Source of the DNA: Anisodus tanguticus
Lineage: Eukaryota; Streptophyta; Magnoliopsida; Solanales; Solanaceae
Length of the DNA: 64,000 nt
Reading direction: 5' to 3'
Assembly: GCA_034509755.1 (NCBI GenBank)
Contig: JAVYJV010000044.1
Location: 248,001-312,000, forward strand
Of this stretch, positions 1 through 12,600 are shown piece by piece. How positions within the stretch are numbered: the first letter of the stretch is position 1; every line of letters begins with the position of its first letter. The notes beneath the pieces are model-generated. The model had not been told where the DNA came from, ran no database searches, and saw only the letters and a program-made list of their open reading frames with translations. The translations under genes were made by a program, and so were the position numbers.

Positions 1-345
1 TAAAAAATATGGCATAAAAGTTATTTCATCATTATCATATTTTTGAGCTTTAGTCCATCCTTCTGAAGCTAACATTAAATGATTTTTTAATTTATATTTT
101 TGATTGAAGTAATGATTCAAAATTGGTTTCTTTTTAGATGAAATTATTAAAATTCTTTTATTTCCATATACAAATCTCTCACCTCTACTTATTTGATCTA
201 ATTTTTTTCTTTCTAGATCTTTGAATTTTTTAACGTCTAAATTTTTAAAATTCTTTGGTACAGTAATTCTATCAATTGATGCATTTAAAGAATTTAATCT
301 AATACTTATATAACTCAATGGTTTAATTTTGAATAAAGTAAACAT
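1..345 (-). CDS. DDX28: DDX28-like mitochondrial DEAD-box helicase, N-terminal part
   Basis: An open frame starts at an ATG at 345 and runs without a stop for 115 codons to the window edge, so only the N-terminus is seen. The first 20-odd residues (MFTLFKIKPLSYISIRLNSL) are basic and hydrophobic with no acidic residue, like a mitochondrial presequence. Further on, RILIISSKKKPILNH and LMLASEGW resemble, from memory, human DDX28 (LLVSARRPELNQ and APLASQGW), which lie just before its helicase core. DDX28 is a mitochondrial RNA helicase needed for assembly of the large mitoribosomal subunit. None of the helicase motifs (Q motif, Walker A, DEAD) is inside the window, so the call rests on this short N-terminal likeness. 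The gene lies head-to-tail downstream of SUMF1 on the same strand, about 300 bp from its stop. Confidence 0.5.
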   Translation of the reverse strand, partial: MFTLFKIKPLSYISIRLNSLNASIDRITVPKNFKNLDVKKFKDLERKKLDQISRGERFVYGNKRILIISSKKKPILNHYFNQKYKLKNHLMLASEGWTKAQKYDNDEITFMPYFL

Positions 346-605
346 TTTAAATTTGTTATATTGAAAACATCAGAAAGTTTTTTTAAAAAAAGAAAATAAA
401 CAATTTTCACGTGCTTAAGTTTACTTTGTATAAATAGAATCATAGTTATTTATACAAAACAATTTTTTTAATAAGTTTTTTAAAATACAATTCTAAATTA
501 AAATTTTTCTTTAAAAGAAATTAATTATTGATAAATCTATTTTAATTTGATTTGAATTAAATAAGCTCTGTTTAATTTGAAAATTGAGTGTTTTCATAAA
601 ACTAA

Positions 606-611
606 TTTATT
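606..611 (-). terminator. Candidate poly(A) signal for SUMF1
   Basis: AATAAA on the minus strand, about 35 bp past the SUMF1 stop. The spacing is suitable for a polyadenylation signal, but the hexamer is common by chance in DNA this AT-rich. Confidence 0.35.
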
Positions 612-645
612 GAACTAAAATATAATTTTTTGTTCAAAAAACTTA

Positions 646-2040
646 TTAATTTTTACTGTTTTTAGCACACCTAAAACCTAAATTACTCGCAGTTGTATCT
701 ACTGTTGCAAAAGCTCTTGAAGAACAACGATATCGATTACAGTAAGATTCATGACACATAAAAGAACCACCTTTTTTGACTTTTTGGTTTATTAAATTTT
801 TTTTTTTTTTGTTTGTTCTTCTTTTGACTGACCAATCATCTAATGTCCATTCCCAAACATTTCCAATCTAAAAATAATTTTTTTTTATAAAATAAAATGA
901 TTGAATCAAAAACAAAAATTATTTACAAGATGTTTGAATCCAGATTTTGTTTGTTCTTTCATAGAAAAAACTGAGCATGTACCATAAAAATTATCTTCAA
1001 CTTTTTAGTCAAATATGAAAATTAATTTTAATCTAAATGAAAAAAATATTATTTATTTACCTGTATTTTGTTTAGGAAAATTACCTTGCCATAAATTAGC
1101 TAAAAACTGATTGTCAGGATTTAAAACATTACCCCAAGGATATAGAACGTCTGAACCATTGAAATCTGATTTGCATGCATATTCCCATTCTGCTTCACTA
1201 GGCAATCTTTTGCCTTTTAACACATGAAAAAATTATCTAGATTATTTTATTATAGAAAAAAAAAAGAAGCTTACCTGCCCATTTACAATAATTAGACGCA
1301 TCATTCCAACTTACATGAACTACAGGATGATTTAATTTTTCAGAGTTTTTTGTTAATTTTGAAATCCAATTTGAATATTGTTCGAATTTAAAATAAGGAA
1401 ATAAATTTAAAAAATCTGTTTGAAAACTTTTTATTAAATGATCAATACTAATATAAAAAAGTTTTGAGTCAGCTAAATCTGAGTCAAACCATGTAGCATT
1501 TTCAACATAATACCACCAAGGTGTTTGTAAAACTTGTTTATTATTAATTTTTATTTCATCTTTTATTAAACCTTCAAAAACAAAAGAGCCTTTTAAAATT
1601 TCTGCATCAGTTTTATACTTAGTCATCAAAACAAACAAACTAAAATCTAAATTGCTAACTTCGCATTTATCTAGATAAAAATTATTAACAAACTCATCAA
1701 TCCCAGGATATTCAAAATCTGTCAAAACGTATTCATTCTTATTTGTGCCTTTTAAAAAAGTATTTTTATTAACTTTAATCATATTTTCATTATTAAACCT
1801 AAATTTATTTATATCTATGTTAGGTCTTTTTACATATTTTTCTTTTTGAATAAACTTTGTCTCACAGAAACATTTTTTTTCATTATGAATTTGGTTTTCT
1901 GTTATAAAATCAGTTTGTTGTAAAAAAGATGATGAATTTAAATCTTTTTTGAAGCAAAAAAAATTTTCTTCATTTTCATATAAAAAAAATGTAATATAAT
2001 TGAACTGTATCAATAAAAACAAAAAGGCTTTTAGAAGCAT
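646..2040 (-). CDS. SUMF1: Formylglycine-generating enzyme (sulfatase-modifying factor 1)
   Basis: Four exons (2040-1275, 1213-1061, 1000-927, 867-646) join in frame into 404 residues; human SUMF1 has 374. It oxidises the active-site cysteine of newly made sulfatases to formylglycine in the ER. The N-terminus is a hydrophobic signal peptide, as expected for an ER lumen protein. Family signatures occur in order: YLDKCEVSN, FVFEGL, TPWWYYVENATW, HPVVHVSWNDASNYCKWAGK, RLPSEAEWEYAC, IGNVWEWT and GGSFMCHESYCNRYRC. Both catalytic cysteines are present (about residues 369 and 374, in CHESYC). Relative to human there is an insert of roughly 35 residues between the TW(F)DSD region and HPVVHVSWND. Introns are 59-61 bp with GTAA donors; two of three acceptors end in AAG. 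A Lys-rich stretch coded by 14 consecutive A stays in frame. Confidence 0.95.
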
Positions 2041-3648
2041 TATAAAACAATTTTAAGCTTTTTTTTACAATCTCATTCAAAAACTAATTAAAATATTCAA
2101 GTAAATTTTGATTTATCTTTTAGCGCCATTTTTGAATGATTTCATTAAAGTCTTTTTTGATTCATCAAAATATTTTTTTCTCAAATTAAAAAAAAAACTT
2201 TTTTCAAAGTTATTTTTTAAGTTGATAATTTAAATGAAGATAAAAAGATTAGAAATTTCTTATAGTCATTAAACTCAAAAAAACATGAAATTAAATTTAG
2301 AAAAAAAATCGAACTTAAAATTAGATTTAAATGAATTGAAGATAAATTTCCATGTTGAAAAATTAATTAAAAACTTTAAATACCTTGAGATGTAAATAAA
2401 AAAATGAATTTTTCTGTATATAAAAAAAATAATTACTTTTTTACGCATGACAGATGAGAAAAATCTTATAATTTTATTAAATTGGAGTACATTAGAAAGT
2501 GTCTAAATTTGGTGAATAAATGAAAAATTTAATAAAATTTTAATTTTAATTTATTGATTTTCATCAGTTTGAATTATAAAAAAAATCATAATTTAGTCTT
2601 TAAATTAAGATTTTTTAATAAAATTAAATCATAATTTATATTTTGATTATCATCTATGTTAAAATTTAATAAAAAATTAAACTTAAATTTACATATTTTT
2701 GACTTAATAATGTGGAAAAATAAAAAAACAAAATAAGAGATTAAAAATAAAAAAAATTAATAAAAGATTTTTTCATAGAACTTTTTGATTAAACTTTGCA
2801 ACCTGCTTAATTGTAATTTTTAATCAAGATAAAAGTTTAAAAATTAAATTAAAAGTTTGAAAAGTTCTTTTTAAATTATTTAACTTAAAATTTTTCTTAA
2901 CCGAAAAGCTAGTTATAAAAAAATTTTGTCAGGTTTAAAACTTTTTTTTTTGAAAACTTTTGAATTGAAAAAAGAAGAGCGCATGTTAAAATTAAATTCG
3001 AACAGTTTTTTTTATATTTTTCTTTTGCTAGATTTAGTCAAGAATTAACTATCAAACAAAAATGATTCATTTTGTTACTTGCTAAAACAAAAATTTTTGT
3101 TTTCATCTATTTCCTGTTTTTAACTTGTGTTCTTTAGTTTTTTTTCAAATTTAAATTAAAATATTCTAATTTTAATTACTCTAAAGTTCAGTTTTTAAAT
3201 TTTCTTCAAAAATATTTTCATTTTCTAAAATGTTTTAAAAATTTTCATTAGATACTACAGAATTTTCTGATTAATTTATACAAAAAAAATATCAAAATTC
3301 AAATAATAAAGAACTTTTTTTAAATCTACTAACTTTTCTTATTATCAAATTCTTTTATAATCAAATTCAAATAAAAGCAACACAATTCTTTCACTTAGCT
3401 TTTCTAAGTATCCTTATTATAACTTTTTAGATGGTTAAGTTTGTTTAGTTTTAAAAAAATAAAACTCTTTTAAAATTTCAAAAAACTTTTGTGAATAGTT
3501 GTTAATAAAAAAAAATTTCCAAAATTTATGTTTTAAAATTTTGTTTTAATTATGTTTTATATTTAAAAGTATCTTATTTCAAAAAAAAATTTTAAAAAAA
3601 TTCAATGAAAATTCCTTAAAAATAAAATTTTTGAACTATAACTTTAAA
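2041..3648. other. Divergent intergenic region, SUMF1 to DPP-like
   Basis: About 1.6 kb of A/T-dominated DNA between two genes that point away from each other. It must hold both promoters, but I see no clear motif, coding exon or repeat in it. Confidence 0.6.
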
Positions 3649-6600
3649 ATGGCTGATATATTAACTTATGACGATGAAGTAAGTAAAATTTTTTAATAAA
3701 ATATTTTTAAGAATTGACAAATTTTTTGAACTGAAAATTATGAAATAAAAAACTTGACTTGAATATTCAGATTGATTTGCATGATTTTAATCAAACTTTA
3801 TGTATAAATTTCTAAGAAAAAAATAAAAGATAATTATTGAATTTTGTTTAACAACAAAAAAATGATTTATCATTTTTTGGCATGATTTTGTAAATATTTC
3901 AACTAAATAGTTTGACTGAATAGTTTTAGTAAAAAGTTTCAATAGAAAGTTTAGTAAATCATTTTACTAAATAGTTTTACTAAATTGTTTAATTTAATAG
4001 TTTCCCTAAATACTTAAATATTTCAACAAATTTATCAAAAATATTTTAAAGCAAACTTACAATTAAGCTTAATAATTGAATTGAAATAATTTTTTTATTT
4101 CCTCACTATAATTTCTATAAAAGCAATAATGTATATCAAAAATTTATTGGAATTTTTTTATTTAAACTTAACCTTTAATTAATTTTAGTTTTTTTCTTTA
4201 AATTTATTAATATTCACTCAAAATTCATAAAAAATTTAAATTATATTTTATTTAAGAGAAAAGTAAACAAATTTATACCAAGAAAAAAATTTAACCGGAA
4301 ATTGTTTTCAAATGATTTTCTTTTTCAGATATTTTTGACCTAATTAAACATTTTTTTTCAAATTTAAACGCTGAATATTAGTTAATATTTAGCTTTTTCC
4401 AAGAAAAATTTGTATTTAAAATTGAAATGACAGATTTATAACAGTTTATTGAGTTTCAAAACTAGAAATTTGTTCAAAAAATAATTTGTCAAAAAAAAAA
4501 AATTAACAGAAAGAAATAGTACTTCAAATTTAATTGATAAATTTTCATTTAGATTTTTGAATTAAAATTTCATAAAAAAAATTTTGTTTCTTTTTAATGA
4601 TTATTAGACATAAAAGGAAATAAAATAGATAATTTCTAAATACAAAAATATAATTGACTTTTTACTATCACATTAGAAAAAATATTTTATCTTTAATTAA
4701 AAGTCCTTTTATTTGACAAAAAAAAAACTCTCTGTCATGTAATTTTGAATTTTTTTTTCATTACATGAATAGGTTTAAAAAGTTTTCTATTAAAAAAAAA
4801 CTCATTTATAGCTCATTTAAATTTAAAAAAAAATTTTAGTTTTAAAAAAAAGTAAAATTTAATGTTTGAAGACATCTTAGTGCACTTAAATCAATTTTGT
4901 TTAATTAATGAAATTCTGTTTAATGATTTCTTTTGCAAAAGTTTCAAGAATTTCCTCAAGATGATTTTAACATTACAAAGATTATTTTTATGATATGGAT
5001 ACAGTCCCTTGATTTCTATTTTATAGGTTTCACATAATTTTGTTAGATCATTTTAGAGAATGATAGTTTTGCATGTATCAAAAGGTCTTAAGCTTAATTT
5101 TAATAGGGTTTTTGAGACTACATAATATAGCTGAAAACAATTGGAAACTCTTAAATGAAAAGTTCAGTTAACACAAACAAACAAAAAAAATTTATAAAAT
5201 AGTTTAAGACAAATTCAACAAGTCTATTTCAAATTAGAAAAATCATAAGTAAGTTACTTGTATAAAAGTCATTTTATTAAAAAAAGAAAGTTTTTATAGT
5301 TTAAAGTTTTGAGTCTCATGCTAAATAAATTAAACCCTCATTAAAACTAAAAAACTTAAAAACTGATTGAAAATATTTAATTTCCAAAAAGAACAATATA
5401 AGTGTAGACTAAAAGACTTATTCGATAATATATTTTCAAGAAAAAAAAAATTTGGGTTTATTTAAATTATAAGGAAATATTTAGTTCAAAAGAACTTGTG
5501 TACAGATTATCAATTATTAAGCAATAATTTAATATTATCTTTTGAGCTTCATACTATTCTTTGGTATGAGCTAAATTTCAAATGTTTAACATGAAACCGT
5601 TGACCATAAATGTTTAAAATGAAATTAGATGAATCAAAAAATGACAATTAAAATAAGAATTTTGACATGAAAAACATCTTTTGAGGATTTTTTTTAAAAA
5701 TAATTTTTTAAAATCAACTGTATAAAGTATAAATAAGAATCTTAAATTTATTTTTCTGAACTTTATTTAAGTTGCTAATTGAAAACTTTTTTCAAGTTAA
5801 AAAATGCCTAATTGTTATGCAACAAAAAAAATTTTAAAATATATTTAAATAAACATAATAAACAACTAAAAAATGTTGATTTTAATTTTTATCTTGATGA
5901 CTAGAAAAAAACTTTACATAAAAATTAGTTAAAAAATGAAGTCGGAAATAATTCATTAGAATTAATAATTAAAACTTTAAGAATTTATTGATAAAAAATG
6001 ATTATTTAAATCAATTATAATAAAAAAAGTTAAATGATAAATATTTTTTTGAAAAGATTTTAATTATAACTTTTTGAAAAAAAAAAGAAATTAGTTTTCA
6101 AAAGAAAAAATTTATTTTAAGCAACAAAGTGAAAAATTCTTTTAAAGCAAAATTATTTTTTTAAAAAAACTTTTTATTTAGAAAATTTTATTTTTCATTT
6201 TTATATTAAAAAAAAACTTCAATTTTAAGTGAATTTTATTAAAAACTAAAAATTTAAAAAAAAAACTCAATATTTTAAAATTATAATTATCGAAACACTT
6301 TCACTGTTTAAATTTTTATGTAAAATCTAAAAAAAAATATAAAAATGTTTAAACCTACTTAAAAACATAAAAATAACAAAAAGAAAACTTATAAATGTTT
6401 TTCTTTGTTGAATTTAAATCGTTGTTAATGATGATTTGAAGATATTTTTTTCTTTTTTATAAACTCAAAAGTCTTTTAAACACAAAAAAATCGACAATTT
6501 AAGTCAATAATTTAATTATATTTATCAAAAAAAATTTGAATCTAAAAAAACTTGAAAACTTTTTTTACAATAAATACTTTGATTCACAAAATAATTGAAA

Positions 6601-9600
6601 TAATATACTAGAAATGCCGTATAATAGTTTTGAAGTTTTTATTTAACAATTTTCAAGTTTTTACGTAGCTGACAAATATTTTCACTTAAATTAGCATTAT
6701 TTTTAACACAAAAGAAAAATATCATGGAATTTTAGAAAAAAATTTTTCTAAAGAATTTTAAACTAAAAGCTTTTACAATTGAGTAAATCTGTTAATAATT
6801 TATATTTAGAGATAAAACAATGTTTAGTTTTGTTTTTAATAAAAAAAAATTTTAACTGATTAATCTAAATAAAACATGTCAACTAATCAATTAAACGAAT
6901 ACTAATTTTTAATAAAAAATGATTTTTTTGTTTAAAAATTTTTTGTTTAAAAATTTCATAAAATTATTTAAGTCATGAACAAGATAAATTTTTTCAGTTA
7001 AAATATAACTATTAAGATAAAGAAATTTTTTGAAACTTTTTGTTAAAAATTTCATTTTCTACAAAAAAAGGAATTTAACAAAAATTGAAATTTTTTTTAA
7101 TTATCATTCTAAACCTTAATCTTTCTTAAATTAACAAAACTTATTACAAGTTCAAAAAACTTCAAAGCTTAAGGGGGTTTATAAGATAAAGAATATTTTC
7201 ACAAAAAAAAAGTTTGAATGATAGAAACCTCTATCAAAAAATTTTAAATTATACACAAATGTATTCAATACTAATAAATCCATTTTAAAAACTCAATAAA
7301 AATTTAAAAAACCACTCAAAAAAGTATTTAACTTGAGAAAAAAAGATTTTAATAGAGAAATTAATTTAGAAAAAAAATTTAAAATTAGATAACATAGAAA
7401 TAAATTTAATAAGTTGAAAAAAAAGACTTTAAAAACTAAAAAAAATTTGTAGGGAGAAAAAATGAATAAGTTGTTTTTATGAATTGAATTTCATTGTCAA
7501 TTTAATATAAAAATATTTCTATTTATTTCCAAAATTTTTGCATCCTCTTTTTTTTAAAAAATTGATTTTTTAAAATTTTATCATTTTAAACAATCAATTT
7601 TATTAAAATCATAATTTGAAAATTAGTTATCAATTATCTTGAAAAATCTATCATGTTTTTAAGTTAAGTAATCAATATTTATTTGTTTAAATAGATTTTA
7701 GAAATAAAAAAAACTAAATTTTGAGAATTGATTTTTAAATTAAGCAAGTTTTGATAAAAAAATTTCAATATTATAATGAATTGATTTTTTTTATCTAAAA
7801 CATCAATTTAAAGTTATATATAAGTTATTAAAACAGGTCAAGTTTTTGTTTTGTTTTTGACAAATACTATCTGTTTTGTAATAATTTAGAAAATAAGAAA
7901 ATTTTAGGAAAAGGAAATAAAAAAATTTAAAAATGAAAAGTTTAAAATAAAAAAATTCAAAAAAGAAATGTTTGAAATATTTAAAATAAGAAATGTTTAA
8001 AATAAGAAATGGTTGAAATAGAAAAATTCAAATTAGAAATTAAAGAAAATTAGAGAATAAAAAATCTTTAAACTTGGAAAAGCTTTTCCAGAAAAAAAAA
8101 ATTTGACAAAAAAAAACTTTTAAAATTATTTAATTACTTAATAGATTTTAAGCATCTAATAAAATTTTAATTTACTTTCTTTTAAAGACTAATGAAAAAA
8201 CCAAAAAGTAAACAATGTATTTATAGGCTTAATTAGTTTTTTTTTATTTAAAAATCAAAATTTTTTATTAGTTTTTCAAAAGTTTGAAGTTTTTAAATCA
8301 CTTTAAGAAACAATGAGTTTTAGTAATAGATTTTTTTTACACAATTTAAGAAGCATTTTTTAAAATAAACTTTAAAAAATTAAATTGAATTGTTGAACAA
8401 AAATGAAAAGACTCAAAAAACTGTAAAAAATAATTAGAATAAGGTCTAAAAAAAAAATTAGAGAAAATCTAAAGGGAGATAAAATTAAAAATTTAATTAT
8501 AAAATAAGTCTTATTAAAATGGTTTATAATAAGATTGAATATACTTATTAAATTAACAACTACTTAATTTCTAATGTCTTTACCTATTAAAAAAAATTTA
8601 ACAGCTTAAAATGAAATTTTTTTTTACAACTTCTTAAAACTGATAACTTTTTAAACCATTCTAATAATTCTTAAGCAACTAGACCATAACAATTTTAAAC
8701 TGTTTTTGAATAAAAATTTATTTTTTAAAAATACATCCTGTACTTCAATTTTGTTATAAAAAATATGAAAAATTCTCACAAAGGAAAAGCTTATTTTTTT
8801 ATTTTGAATTTCTAGGTCATAAATAAAATAAACATTAGTCAATTTTAAGGATATGATGTTTGAAGAGTTTTTAAAAGTCTTTTTTTTATAATTTTATTTC
8901 ACAAAAAGCATTTAGTTCAAATTTATGTTTTTAAAAAAATAAATAAAAAGTTTTTTTTTTCAAAAAAACTCAGTTGTATTCACAAAATTTTTTTTTTTAA
9001 AGGAACTAGTAGCAGCTACTGTTGATGAACGTAATTGGAGAGGAATAGGAATTTCTTTATTAGTTATTGCAGCTATATTATCATTGATTGGCTTAGCTAT
9101 ATTTTTATTGACACCTCGTATGTTATTTTTTATTAAGTATCTTTATCATTCAAAAAAACTTCTTTTTTTTTCAGCAAACGAAATTGATAATTTAGGAGTA
9201 CACAGGTTGAAATTAAATGAGGTTATTCAAAGTGTCTTTCAAATCAAACCATTTAAAGTTGAATGGTTATCTGGTAAGTTAAAATTTTTTATTTTATTAA
9301 AAAAAAATAAAGAAAAAACTTTTTTATTCTACTTCCGGTTTATTTTATAAACACAAAATAGTATTTTCTGATGAAAAATTTTGTTTGTTTTAATTTTAAA
9401 TATAAAAAAATTTTAGCCTATACTTTCATGTTCTTTTTATTTTAAAAAGATAACGAGCTTCTTTGTCATGATTCTGATGGAAATATTAAATTAATACGCA
9501 TCGATAAAAATTTTACCTTAAAATCATTAATTCATTCTTCAATCATTGTAAGTATTATTATTTTCATTTAAAATTAATTTGAATAATTGTTATTTAATTT

Positions 9601-12600
9601 AATTTTCATCTTTTCAATCAATCTTGATAAAAAATCCAGGAATAAAATTTAGAAAAAAAAAAGTTTTATCTAAAAATGAGTTTATAAATTAATTGAAAAT
9701 ATTAGATTTACGCATATTTATTTTCAAAAAAAAAATAAATAAAAAAAAAGTTTAATCAACTAAAAAATCTTCATAGAAAAATATAAAAATCTCATAAGAA
9801 CACAAAATTTTCTATCAAAATATTTTCAATAATTATAAACAAAACAATAGTTATTTGATAATTTAAGATTTAAAGCTTTTTTTTGCTGATATTTAAAAAG
9901 CTGAAAAAAACTTATTTCAATCTTTGCTTGAATTGATCTAGCTTACAAACATAATTAATTCTTCATTTATATATTACAAGTTTTTTTTTTATAAAACAAA
10001 CGTTAAAGATGAATCAAAAAAAAAAAAATTTTGATTATCATTTTTGATGAAATTTTTTTTTAATCAGAAAAAATATTTACTTTAATTTAAAGTAAACTAA
10101 CTTTTTTAAAGTTTATTTAAAATTTTTTTAACTTTTAAGGAATATAGATTCAGTTTTTATAAGATATTTTTTAACAATTTCATTCTAGTGAAAACTTTTT
10201 AATCATATTAATGTGAAAAACTATTAACTTTTTTTTTTAAATTTAGAACAGATTCGACATCAACAGAATAAAACTTTCTCCAAATAAACAATTGATACTT
10301 TTAGAATCTTTTAAAAAATATGTAAGTTTAACTTTTTAATGTCATTATTATTGTATGATAAATAATTAAAATAATTTTCAATAACATTCAGATTATTAAA
10401 AGATTTGTTTTTAATATAAATTAATGTTAACTTTTTAAAAAATTAAACTTTTTTTTAGGATTATCATTATACGATAACATGTCAATATTATATTTATAAT
10501 ATTTCAAGCGAGTAAGTCATTTTTAAATAAATTAATCAAAAATTATTAAAATTTTTTTCATTTATTAGAGTTGTTGTACCATTAAAAGAAAATTTAATAA
10601 AAAACATTCTTGAATCAAAGAAAGATTTGAAAAAAGAATTAAACGATAATTTTTTCTTACAAAATGTAAATTGGGGTCCAAATGGTACTAGTTTATTATT
10701 GATTATTAATAATGATATTTATTTCATAAATGAAATAAATACGGATATTGAAAAAACTAATTTTGAAAGATTAACATTTGATGGTTATCCGTCCACAATA
10801 TATAATGGAATAGCAAATTTAATGTATTCAAGTATGTATTAAGTTAAAATAATAAATTAAAAAAAGAAACTTACCTAAATTATTTTGAAGAATTCATTGA
10901 CAAAGTAAACTATAAAAACAATGAACTAGGACATGAATTAAGTTTATCAACTTATTGGTGGTCTATAAATGGTCAATATCTTTTATATTTATCAATAAAT
11001 GACAGCTTGGTAAATCAAAATACAATTAGTTATTATTCAATAGTTCAAGAAAATTATTTAAGTAATTTGCCAAAAACTCAAGAATTTCGTTATCCTTTGG
11101 TAAATAAAAATTTTTTTTTTCATTCTATAAATTCATGTTTCAATAAATAAAACTTTTTTTTTTATTTTCAAAAAGCCTGGAAAGCTAAATTCAGTAATCA
11201 ATTTTTATGTTCAACAATTCGAAACAGGAAATAAACCAATAAAAAAACAAATTTCTGTTAAGTTACCATTAGATTTAATGAATAAAGACATTTACATTGT
11301 AGATATTCAATGGACTATTGAAAATGACATTCTTTTATTTTTTGTTTTACGCTCATTTAATAATTCAATAATTGTTTATTGCAAATCAGATTCAAATTTT
11401 CTTTGTAAAACAATAATAAGATTACCTACTGTTAGAGGAAGTTTCTCTATGTCAGATTTTAGTTTTAGCTTCCTGAAAAATAATAAAAATCATTTATTAT
11501 CAAACTTATTTTTTTTACGCTTTCCTCAATTTGATGCTAAAAATGGCCTTTATAATCACGTAGCTACTTTTGATTTGAAAGTAAAAAAATAAATTTAAAG
11601 CTGTTATCTTTAATTTAATAATAAAATTTTTTTTCTACTTTTCAGAGTTCCTATTTAAATTACATTACACATGGTTCTTTTAATATTCATAAAATTCTAG
11701 CATTTAATAATGAAACGGAGTCTTTATATTTAATAGCTTCTAAACCTGACCAATTCGAATCTAAGAATATCTATGAGCTTAATTATTCGTTAAATAAACG
11801 TTCACATAAAGATTTAAAATGCTTAACTTGTAATTTTAATAAAGCTCAACAATTTTCAGCTTTCTACAAAATTAAAAATAATTTTAGTGATCAAAATGAA
11901 AATTTAAATGAGAAAATTAATGATAAAAAAAATTACCAATTTTTTAATGAAACATTTGAGAATTTAAAAACAAAAATAAATGAAAAATCAAATAAATGTG
12001 AAAATTTTGATGCTTCATTTAGCTCAAATTTTAGTTATTTTGTTTTAAAATGTAATGGACCAGTAGTACCTTATTTTGAATTATGGCAAAACAAACCGAT
12101 ACGTAAAAGAGGTAAATTTTTTTCAATTTAAATAATTAAAAAATCTTGTTCATAATTAATCAAAATTTAATTATTTTCTATTTTAATCAGTTTTAGTTTT
12201 AAATAAAAACACTGAATTAGAAAAAAATTTAAGTGAAAAAAGATTGCCAAAAGAAAGTTTTTTCAAAATTCCAATAATGAACAGTAGAAAAGGTAAATTT
12301 AAAGTTTCCAAAAAACTTAATTCTAAATCTTATTTAAATTAATTTAATAAATTTTAATTTAGAAGCTTATGTTCATCTTTACATCCCTCCACCTTATACA
12401 AAAGCTGAACGGGAAAATGTTGAAGAAGAAGGATTAGAAATTTTATATCCCTTATTAGTAGAAGCGTAAGCTTTTTATATTTTTTTAACCAAAAAATAAT
12501 AAATTAATTTTTTTTCTCTAAAAATATAACTTCTTTTATTTGAATACTTTATTGGCCTAAAAAAAATAAATGATACGTGAAAAAAAAACTTGTCTTTTAT

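Larger units (their letters stand above)
3679..9002 (+). other. First intron of the DPP-like gene (5.3 kb)
   Basis: Bounded by a GTAAGT donor after codon 10 and a TTTTTAAAG acceptor before GAACTAGTAG. It is about 70 times longer than most introns here. Inside I see only A/T-rich low complexity, including loose repeats around 3900-4020 and 7920-8060, and no convincing exon. Long first introns often carry enhancers, but nothing in the sequence shows one. Confidence 0.8.

Noticed and set aside
7905..8060. Repeats as a CRISPR-like array
   Set aside because: Units are degenerate, unevenly spaced and without distinct spacers; the genome is eukaryotic.
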